Assembly: GCA_022566235.1 (NCBI GenBank)
Contig: JADFJI010000035.1
Coordinates: forward strand, 1 to 11,090
Length of the DNA stretch: 11,090 nt
DNA from: Chloroflexota bacterium
GTDB taxonomy: Bacteria > Chloroflexota > Dehalococcoidia > Plut-88900
Direction: 5' to 3'
Shown: piece after piece, positions 6,722 to 11,090 of the stretch
Numbering within the stretch: position 1 is the stretch's first letter
Layout of the letters: every line of letters starts with the position of its first letter
Notes under the pieces: model-generated
Seen by the model: only the letters and a program-made list of their open reading frames with translations
Told to the model about the DNA's origin: nothing
Database searches by the model: none
Translations under genes and position numbers: made by a program

Positions 6722-6779
6722 CCATTCCTTCCCCACTCAGGGGGAAGGTTAGAATGGGGGTCTGCCCCCAAACCTAACT
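6722..6779. repeat. Tandem GC-rich hairpins between convergent genes
   Basis: The first hairpin pairs CCTTCCCC (6727-6734) with GGGGAAGG (6741-6748) around a 6-base loop. It can be extended by CCATT (6722-6726) with AATGG (6753-6757) across a 4-base bulge. The second pairs TGGGGG (6755-6760) with CCCCCA (6765-6770) around TCTG, extended by GTTAG (6748-6752) with CTAAC (6774-6778). The two extended forms share bases and exclude each other. The location between the stop of the exporter gene and the stop of the minus-strand membrane peptide suggests a bidirectional terminator or a second dispersed repeat. There is no T-run typical of a Rho-independent terminator. Confidence 0.45.
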
Positions 6780-6787
6780 CACCCCTC

Positions 6788-6964
6788 TTACTGGTCAGGC
6801 GTGTCCTGCCTGTCATGGGCTCCGTCGAAGGAAGCCTTGCTGTTATAGGCCCCGCCCATCTCCTCCTGCCATTGCCGGTGTTTCCACATGAGGTAGAGCG
6901 CCCCTATGGCCACGACGGCAATGACCCCTACCACGAAGGCCCCGATGAAGGTGAAAATTCTCAA
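6788..6964 (-). CDS. Small single-pass membrane protein (58 aa), coupled to ruvB, unknown function
   Basis: A minus-strand frame starts at TTG (6964-6962), which overlaps the ruvB TGA (6963-6961) as TTGA, and ends at TAA (6790-6788). The product begins LRIFTFIGAFVVGVIAVVAI (first residue read as Met). It continues GALYLMWKHRQWQEEMGGAY and finishes with a polar tail, SKASFDGAHDRQDTPDQ. Residues about 4-26 form one strongly hydrophobic helix, followed by a Trp/Lys/His/Arg interface stretch and an acidic hydrophilic tail of about 20 residues. That is the organised profile of a small type I or III membrane protein rather than random translation. AGGGG lies 11 bases upstream inside ruvB, and termination-reinitiation at the overlap is likely. 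No earlier standard start lies nearby in frame. I do not recognise the family. The TTG start is inferred; an ATT start nearby cannot be excluded. Confidence 0.6.
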   Translation of the reverse strand: MRIFTFIGAFVVGVIAVVAIGALYLMWKHRQWQEEMGGAYNSKASFDGAHDRQDTPDQ

Positions 6965-7992
6965 TTGAACAGCGACCCCTGTTCGGAAGCGGCCTTCTCC
7001 GGATATGCCAGGCCCAGGTGCTGGTAGGCCCCACGGGTCGCCACCCTACCCCGGGAGGTCCGGCCCAGGAACCCGAGTTGAAGAAGGTACGGCTCGTATA
7101 CGTCCTGAATGGTATCCGACTCCTCGCTTATCGATGCCGCCACGGTATCCAGGCCCACCGGCCCGCCGTCGTACTTCTCGATGATAGTGCGTAGCACCCT
7201 GTGGTCTATCTCATCCAGGCCCAGGGAGTCGACCTCCAGCCTGACCATCGTCTCCCTGGCTACCGCCTCGGTTATCCTTCCCTCGGCCATAACCTCGGCG
7301 TAGTCCCTCACCCTTTTGAGAAGCCTGTTTGCCACCCTGGGTGTGCCCCTGGCCCTACGGGCGATCTCCTCCAGCCCGGCCTCCTCTGCCTCCACCCCCA
7401 GTATCTGGGCCGACCTTCTAACGATCTCCTTGATGTTCTCGACACTGTAGAAATCCAGCCTGTATACGGCCCCAAACCGGTTCCTCAGGGGTGCGCTAAT
7501 CATGGCGTAACGGGTGGTGGCCCCTATGAAGGTGAAATGAGGCAGCTTCAGTCGTAAGCTGCGGGCCCCGGGCCCCTTGCCTATTATAATGTCCAATGCG
7601 AAGTCCTCCATGGCCGGATAGAGGACCTCCTCGACGGTCTTATTTAAGCGGTGGACCTCATCTATGAAGAGGATGTCGTCCTTTTTCAGGTTGGTCAGAA
7701 TGGCGGCCAGGTCACCGGGACGCTCTATGGCCGGGCCGGAGGTGATCTTTATATTGACCCCCATCTCCACGGCCACGATATTGGCCAGGGTGGTCTTGCC
7801 CAGGCCCGGTGGCCCGTAGAGAAGAATGTGGTCAAGGGCTTCGGACCTCTTCTTGGACGCCGCTATGGCGATCTCAAGGTTGCCCTTGACCTTGTCCTGG
7901 CCTATGTAGTCTCTCATGGACTTGGGCCGGAGGCTGGTGTCCAGGGCGCCGTCCTGGGCCTGGGGTTTCGCCGAGACTATGCGTTCAGCCAT
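6961..7992 (-). CDS. ruvB: Holliday junction branch migration ATPase RuvB
   Basis: This 343-residue protein is full length for RuvB, the hexameric AAA+ motor that drives Holliday-junction branch migration with RuvA and hands over to RuvC. The order is the conserved RPKSMRDYIGQ segment (22-32), Walker A GPPGLGKT (60-67), Walker B LFIDEVHR (108-115), sensor 1 GATTR (157-161), and the arginine-finger region APLRNRFG (167-174). Sensor 2 follows as GTPRVANRLL (216-225). The winged-helix DNA-binding domain runs from about 261 to 330, with the family's GGPVGLDTVA and SRGRVAT motifs. An AGGGA ribosome-binding site lies 7 bases before the ATG. The gene follows the enoyl-CoA hydratase-like gene by 108 bases; that gap holds no ORF I can support and only a weak -10-like TATACT. 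ruvA and ruvC are not adjacent here. The 3' end overlaps the start of a small membrane protein. Confidence 0.97.
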   Translation of the reverse strand: MAERIVSAKPQAQDGALDTSLRPKSMRDYIGQDKVKGNLEIAIAASKKRSEALDHILLYGPPGLGKTTLANIVAVEMGVNIKITSGPAIERPGDLAAILTNLKKDDILFIDEVHRLNKTVEEVLYPAMEDFALDIIIGKGPGARSLRLKLPHFTFIGATTRYAMISAPLRNRFGAVYRLDFYSVENIKEIVRRSAQILGVEAEEAGLEEIARRARGTPRVANRLLKRVRDYAEVMAEGRITEAVARETMVRLEVDSLGLDEIDHRVLRTIIEKYDGGPVGLDTVAASISEESDTIQDVYEPYLLQLGFLGRTSRGRVATRGAYQHLGLAYPEKAASEQGSLFN

Positions 7993-8100
7993 GAGGTCGT
8001 CCCTGCTTCGCTACGATCAAACCAGAGCGGCAGAGAAGAGTATAAATCACCAGCAGGGGACCCATCCGCGAGGTCGGGCCATCCGGTTTCAGCCCCGGGG

Positions 8101-8874
8101 TCAACGGCCCTTGAAGACGGGGGCTCGCTTCTCCCTGAATGATTGCACCCCTTCCAGATAGTCCTCGGTGTGAAGCAGGATCTGATTGGTGTTCTGCTCC
8201 ATGTGCAGGACCGTGTCCAGCCCCGAATCCATAGCGGAGTAGGTGACCCGCCGGATGGCTGCGATGGCAATGGGAGGCCCATTTGCTATGACGGTGGCAA
8301 GCTTGTCTGCAGCGGCTGGCAGCTCTTCGGCGGGTACTACCTCGCTTACCAGGCCCAGCTTTTCGGCGGTCCGGGCATCGATGATATCGCCGGAGTACAT
8401 CAGCCTGAGGGCGTTGGATAGCCCAACGATCTTGGGGAGGGTGTAGCTGAGGCCGCAGTCCACCGACAGCGCCCGCTTAACGAAGATGGCAGTGAACCGG
8501 GCCTCCTCAGATGCGATGCGTACATCGCAGGCTGCGGCAAGGGATAGGCCGGCCCCGGCCGCCACGCCGTTGACGGCGGCGATGATGGGGCTTCTGAAGG
8601 ACCGCATCTGCCGTATAATCTCGTGCCACCGGAATAGCCAGCTATCAGCCTGGCTCCGCTGCTCGTCACCTGACACGTCGGCCCCGGAGCAGAAACCGCG
8701 TCCCTCTCCCGTTATGGTGAGGACCCGGGTGCTCAGGTCTTCGTTCAACTGGGTAAGGACTTCCCTGATCTCCTGCCCCATAAGCGATGTCAAGGCATTG
8801 AGCCTGTCAGGCCGATTCAGGGTCAGGATGGCCTTGCCATCCTCGATATTTAGTTTGATGGTCTCCCAGTTCAT
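8101..8874 (-). CDS. Enoyl-CoA hydratase/isomerase family protein, PaaG-like active site
   Basis: This 257-residue crotonase-fold protein has both oxyanion-hole segments, FCSGAD (61-66) and GVAAGAGLSLAAACD (103-117). Members act on acyl-CoA thioesters in the cytoplasm. The two glutamates that make a true hydratase (Glu144 and Glu164 of the rat enzyme) are absent: by alignment their places hold Phe131 and an Arg in NALRLMYSG (154-162). Instead, the SVDCG segment carries Asp139, matching in motif and position the catalytic Asp of PaaG-type Δ3,Δ2-enoyl-CoA isomerases. An isomerase or related reaction is therefore more likely than hydration; the substrate is unknown. CAGGAG lies 6 bases before the ATG. 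A good promoter lies about 150 bases upstream (9030-9059), leaving a long leader that includes a GTGA-6-TCAC inverted repeat but no ORF I can support. ruvB is the next gene on the same strand. Confidence 0.85.
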   Translation of the reverse strand: MNWETIKLNIEDGKAILTLNRPDRLNALTSLMGQEIREVLTQLNEDLSTRVLTITGEGRGFCSGADVSGDEQRSQADSWLFRWHEIIRQMRSFRSPIIAAVNGVAAGAGLSLAAACDVRIASEEARFTAIFVKRALSVDCGLSYTLPKIVGLSNALRLMYSGDIIDARTAEKLGLVSEVVPAEELPAAADKLATVIANGPPIAIAAIRRVTYSAMDSGLDTVLHMEQNTNQILLHTEDYLEGVQSFREKRAPVFKGR

Positions 8875-9029
8875 CCCTTGCTCCTGCGTTGGCGTTGGAC
8901 TTTATCAGGGCTTTGTGATATTCTTCACCAAATGTCTAAGGGGTCGCACCTGCAGCCTCTAGCATGAAAATCGGATGCCGTCCAGGTGATGTGCAGTATT
9001 TGGCTTATGATCTATCGCTTATCAGCCGC

Positions 9030-9059
9030 ATCATACCCACAGGCCTCAGGGCCCGTCAA
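9030..9059 (-). promoter_or_regulatory. Promoter reading minus strand toward the enoyl-CoA isomerase-like gene and ruvB
   Basis: On the minus strand, TTGACG (9059-9054) and TATGAT (9035-9030) are separated by 18 bases. Each hexamer has five of six matches to the housekeeping consensus. Transcription would begin near 9023, giving a leader of about 150 bases before the ATG at 8874. CTCAGG inside the spacer (9045-9050) has a matching CCTGAG upstream at 9085-9090, a weak possible regulator site. Confidence 0.5.
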
Positions 9060-9119
9060 CACTGTTACGTGGTATTATGTTATGCCTGAGTCCCTGGGGC
9101 TCATCGCTCGCCGGAACCC

Positions 9120-9149
9120 TTGACACAGATTTCCACAGATTTCTATAAT
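9120..9149 (+). promoter_or_regulatory. Consensus sigma-70 promoter of the DUF177-rpmF-fabD-fabG operon
   Basis: A perfect TTGACA (9120-9125) and a perfect TATAAT (9144-9149) are separated by 18 bases. The start of transcription should fall near 9156. That is downstream of the first in-frame ATG (9148), which overlaps the -10 hexamer, so translation must begin at a later codon. This is the strongest promoter in the window, as expected for ribosomal-protein and fatty-acid genes. Confidence 0.75.
9124..9143 (+). repeat. Perfect tandem 10-bp repeat filling the promoter spacer
   Basis: CACAGATTTC occurs twice head to tail (9124-9133 and 9134-9143), from the last two bases of the -35 to the base before the -10. 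The 10-bp period places both copies on nearly the same face of the helix, as expected for a regulator binding as a direct-repeat dimer. It may also simply affect spacer bending. No known regulator was recognised. Confidence 0.6.
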
Positions 9150-9180
9150 GACGCAACTTAGTAGTAGTTCTCTCTCTGCG

Positions 9181-9714
9181 ATGCTGATTAACGTAGCCCA
9201 AATGATCGTTGGGCCCATCGGATCGGTCAAGGACCTCGATGTTGATGTGGAGTTGGCCGTAGATGAGGCTGTGAGGCCGGCTACCATAAAAGGCTCCCTG
9301 TCCCTGATGCGTACCGACGGTGGCATCTTGGTTCAGGGTATCCTGGCGGCGGTTATCGGATGTACATGTGTCCGTTGCCTTACCATCTTTGACTATGGTT
9401 TCGAGCTTGAGATCGAAGAGGAGTACGTTCCGGTGCGTGAGGCCTCAGCCAGAACGGGGAGGATAGTGCTTGAAGCCGAAGGGCTCCTTATCGACTCCCA
9501 GAACCTCCTCGATCTGGAGCCGGCCCTGCGGGAATATGCGGTCCTCAACGCTCCCCTGAAACCGTTATGCAAGCCTACCTGCGCTGGACTCTGTATCCAG
9601 TGCGGTGCTGACCTCAACCGGGCCCGGTGCATGTGCAGTCCACCGCCAAACGGCTCCAGCAAAGACAACCAGGACCAGTCCTCCTTTGTTGTAGCCAGAG
9701 GCCAAACCGCCTGA
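9181..9714 (+). CDS. DUF177 (YceD family) protein, cysteine-rich
   Basis: The protein has 177 residues from ATG 9181. The earlier in-frame ATG at 9148 lies in the -10 box. MLINVAQMIVGPIGS is the usual beginning of the family (short strand, then L/I-x-x-x-x-GS), so 9181 fits both transcript and family. A first cysteine cluster CTCVRC (61-66) and a second, CKPTCAGLCIQCGADLN (130-146) plus Cys150 and Cys152, match the conserved C-x-x-x-C-x-G-L-C-x-x-C-G-x-x-L-N signature of DUF177 and could bind a metal. Family members sit upstream of rpmF in very many bacteria; E. coli YceD and plant relatives are tied to 23S rRNA processing or accumulation. A ribosome-related role is therefore likely by family, not shown here. 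There is no clear Shine-Dalgarno, and the leader is about 25 bases. rpmF starts 26 bases downstream. Confidence 0.85.
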   Translation: MLINVAQMIVGPIGSVKDLDVDVELAVDEAVRPATIKGSLSLMRTDGGILVQGILAAVIGCTCVRCLTIFDYGFELEIEEEYVPVREASARTGRIVLEAEGLLIDSQNLLDLEPALREYAVLNAPLKPLCKPTCAGLCIQCGADLNRARCMCSPPPNGSSKDNQDQSSFVVARGQTA

Positions 9715-9740
9715 GTAGATGATACGGGAAATGGTGTAAT

Positions 9741-9917
9741 ATGGGTGCCCTGCCAAAAAGAAAGACCAGCAAAGCCAGGAAGAATAAGCGTCGTGCCCAC
9801 TCCGGCATGATCCTGCCGGCCCTGGTACCCTGTCCCAGATGTCATAGCCAGAAATTGCCCCACCATGTCTGCCCAACCTGTGGCACTTACAATGGTCGAG
9901 AGGTCTTTGCGGAATAG
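9741..9917 (+). CDS. rpmF: 50S ribosomal protein L32
   Basis: This 58-residue protein starts MGALPKRKTSKARKNKRRAH, close to the conserved L32 beginning (M-A-V/L-P-K-R-K-x-S-K-x-R-x-x-x-R-R-A/S-H). After an LPALVPCPRCH strand, four cysteines at 31, 34, 44 and 47 (CPRC and CPTC) form the zinc-ribbon, so this is the zinc-binding (C+) form. The end, GTYNGREVFAE, is also typical. L32 sits on the 50S surface near the peptidyl-transferase region and tunnel proteins. It is the second gene of the lipid operon, between DUF177 and fabD. The Shine-Dalgarno is weak (GGGAA about 14 bases upstream), so translation may be coupled to DUF177. Confidence 0.95.
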   Translation: MGALPKRKTSKARKNKRRAHSGMILPALVPCPRCHSQKLPHHVCPTCGTYNGREVFAE

Positions 9918-9948
9918 TTTTCAGGAGCATTATTAAGGAGTAGTCATC

Positions 9949-10875
9949 ATGGCCATACAATCGCCGCCGGAGAAGATGGCCTTCATCTTCCCCGGACAGG
10001 GCTCCCAGACCGTTGGAATGGGAAAGGAGCTCTACGAGAGATCAGAATCGGCCCGCAGGATATTTGATGAGGCCGATGATACCCTGGGGTTTTCGTTGAC
10101 CACCCTCTGTTTCCAGGGGCCCCAGGAGGAGCTTACCCAGACCTATAACGCTCAGCCGGCCATTTTTACCACCAGCATCGCCGCCCTCGCCGAGATGAAG
10201 GAGTCCGCGGACCAGGAACTGCTCTCTCCCTCCTTCGTAGCCGGGCACAGCCTGGGCGAGTACACTGCCCTGGTGGCGGCGGGCGCCCTGCAGTTCCCAG
10301 AGGCCCTGCGCCTGGTCAGGGAGAGAGGACGCCTCATGCAGGATGCCAATAACCTCCATCCAGGAAGTATGGCGGCTATCATCGGCCTGGATGAGGCTAC
10401 TACCGAGGAGATCTGCCAGCAGACCGGCATGCAGATATCCAACGTCAACTCCAGGGAGCAGATCGTCATCAGCGGGCCCGTAGAGAACATACCCAGGGCC
10501 CTGGACATGGCCAGGGCCAGAGGGGCCAGGAAAGTGGTGCCCCTGCCTGTAGGCTCGGCCTTCCACTCCAGTCTGATGGAGCCTACGGTGGAGGGAATGA
10601 CCCGAGCCCTGGAAGCGGTAAACTTAGCCGATGCAGCAGTGCCCATTATCGCCAACAGCAGTGCAAAGCCCGTAGTGAGCGCCGGCGAGGTGAAGGAAGA
10701 ACTGGTGTGGCAACTCTGTCATTGCGTCCGCTGGCTCGGGTCGGTGGAGTACATGATAGCGGCAGGGGTGTCTACCTTCATAGAGATAGGACCCGGAAGG
10801 ATCCTCTGCAGTTTGATCCGGCGCATAGACCCTTCGGTCAAGGCCATCAACCTCCCGGAAATTCGTAGGGATTAG
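9949..10875 (+). CDS. fabD: Malonyl-CoA:ACP transacylase
   Basis: This 308-residue protein is the standard FabD length. FabD moves malonyl from CoA to acyl carrier protein, feeding every elongation cycle of type II fatty-acid synthesis in the cytoplasm. Motifs in order are FPGQGSQ (14-20), the nucleophile elbow GHSLGEY (99-105) with catalytic Ser101, RERGRLMQ (124-131) with the carboxylate-binding Arg126, and SAFHSSLM (203-210) with catalytic His206. Near the end, the GPG motif EIGPGRIL also fits. AAGGAG lies 8 bases before the ATG, the best ribosome-binding site in the operon. rpmF ends 31 bases upstream and fabG starts 39 bases downstream, so one transcript from the 9120 promoter is likely. 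Confidence 0.97.
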   Translation: MAIQSPPEKMAFIFPGQGSQTVGMGKELYERSESARRIFDEADDTLGFSLTTLCFQGPQEELTQTYNAQPAIFTTSIAALAEMKESADQELLSPSFVAGHSLGEYTALVAAGALQFPEALRLVRERGRLMQDANNLHPGSMAAIIGLDEATTEEICQQTGMQISNVNSREQIVISGPVENIPRALDMARARGARKVVPLPVGSAFHSSLMEPTVEGMTRALEAVNLADAAVPIIANSSAKPVVSAGEVKEELVWQLCHCVRWLGSVEYMIAAGVSTFIEIGPGRILCSLIRRIDPSVKAINLPEIRRD

Positions 10876-10914
10876 CGGCGCTGGCTCAAGGCGGGCTAGC
10901 CCCGGCAGAGTGAA

Positions 10915-11090
10915 GTGGAAGAGACCCTCTCGGGCAGAGTAGCCATCGTCACCGGGGGCTCGCGCGGAATAGGGCAGGCCATAGTGCTGAAGCTAGTGTC
11001 CGCCGGTGCATCGGTGGTCATCGGAGGCATCAGTGATACCTCCCGCACCCATAGTCTGGTACAGGAGGCCCGGGGCTCGGACGAGGGGCT
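10915..11090 (+). CDS. fabG: 3-oxoacyl-ACP reductase (SDR family), N-terminus only (cut by right edge)
   Basis: The frame begins at GTG 10915 and is open to the window edge (58 codons plus 2 bases). The N-terminal block VEETLSGRVAIVTGGSRGIG contains the Rossmann NADP(H)-binding signature TGGSRGIG of short-chain dehydrogenases, followed by a helix and GASVVIGG. The Ser-Tyr-Lys catalytic residues lie beyond the edge. Position directly after fabD supports FabG, which reduces 3-ketoacyl-ACP in fatty-acid synthesis. An in-frame TAG at 10897 leaves GTG 10915 as the only sensible start; the ribosome-binding site is weak (AGAGTGA region). A perfect 10-bp palindrome, GGGCTAGCCC (10893-10902), lies just upstream in the fabD-fabG gap. 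Confidence 0.88.
   Translation, partial: MEETLSGRVAIVTGGSRGIGQAIVLKLVSAGASVVIGGISDTSRTHSLVQEARGSDEG

Noticed and set aside
6843..7034. 63-codon minus-strand ATG frame across the ruvB end
   Set aside because: It is Arg-rich out-of-frame translation of ruvB and of the membrane-peptide gene; the TTG frame gives a coherent transmembrane protein while this one does not.
7651..8142. Plus-strand frames of 118-163 codons opposite ruvB and the enoyl-CoA isomerase-like gene
   Set aside because: They are antisense shadows of clearly conserved genes, with no ribosome-binding site or recognisable domain.
9126..9143. ATTTCCACA-like segment in the lipid-operon promoter resembling a DnaA box
   Set aside because: It has a mismatch to the DnaA 9-mer, occurs once, and is fully explained by the tandem 10-bp repeat; there is no origin context.
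1..11090. CRISPR array, transposase, prophage, toxin-antitoxin or tRNA genes
   Set aside because: No regularly spaced repeats, transposase motifs, phage genes or tRNA-like cloverleaf were found on reading both strands by eye; a tRNAscan/Infernal run would settle the RNA question.

Overview
The window reads as a stretch of chromosome from a moderately GC-rich bacterium. The best guess is a Dehalococcoidia-like Chloroflexota. This rests on three things: an ECF sigma factor coupled to a DUF5667-type membrane protein, a split multidrug-type ABC exporter, and an intergenic hairpin built around a CGTGGTGAGCCTGTCGAACC-like core that I associate with this kind of genome. The taxonomic call is inference; no rRNA or tRNA gene is present to anchor it. 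Most of the window is housekeeping, and no defence, phage or transposase gene is visible.

Layout. (1) Positions 1-983, minus strand: a RimI-type N-acetyltransferase followed by the N-terminus of an M20-family metallopeptidase that runs off the left edge. (2) Positions 984-1157: a divergent promoter region. (3) Positions 1158-2775, plus strand: an ECF sigma factor whose last bases overlap a DUF5667-type membrane protein, the probable anti-sigma factor. Their starts were moved to 1158 and 1696 on ribosome-binding-site grounds. (4) Positions 2776-2992: a 217-base gap packed with inverted repeats, a candidate structured leader or operator region. (5) Positions 2993-6614: two half-transporter ABC exporters. 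Their ATP sites are degenerate in complementary ways, which marks them as the two halves of one heterodimer. (6) Positions 6615-6787: a convergent gap made almost entirely of hairpins, including a probable dispersed repeat. (7) Positions 6788-8874, minus strand: an enoyl-CoA hydratase/isomerase-family protein, ruvB, and a 58-residue single-pass membrane protein that starts at a TTG overlapping the ruvB stop codon. (8) Positions 8875-9180: a 306-base divergent region with one good promoter in each direction. The plus-strand promoter has a tandem 10-bp repeat filling its spacer. (9) Positions 9181-11090, plus strand: DUF177 (YceD)-rpmF-fabD-fabG, the common ribosomal protein L32/fatty-acid synthesis cluster, with fabG cut by the right edge.

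How the genes fit together. The right-hand operon links L32 synthesis to type II fatty-acid synthesis: FabD loads malonyl onto ACP and FabG reduces the 3-ketoacyl-ACP. The sigma/anti-sigma pair is an envelope-signalling module. The exporter directly downstream is a candidate target or neighbour, though nothing in the sequence proves regulation. ruvB encodes the Holliday-junction branch-migration motor, and the coupled membrane peptide has no known role.

The points most worth a second look are the inverted-repeat leader before the exporter, the repeat-in-spacer promoter of the lipid operon, the hidden ruvB-coupled membrane peptide, and the duplicated Cys/His repeat in the anti-sigma candidate.
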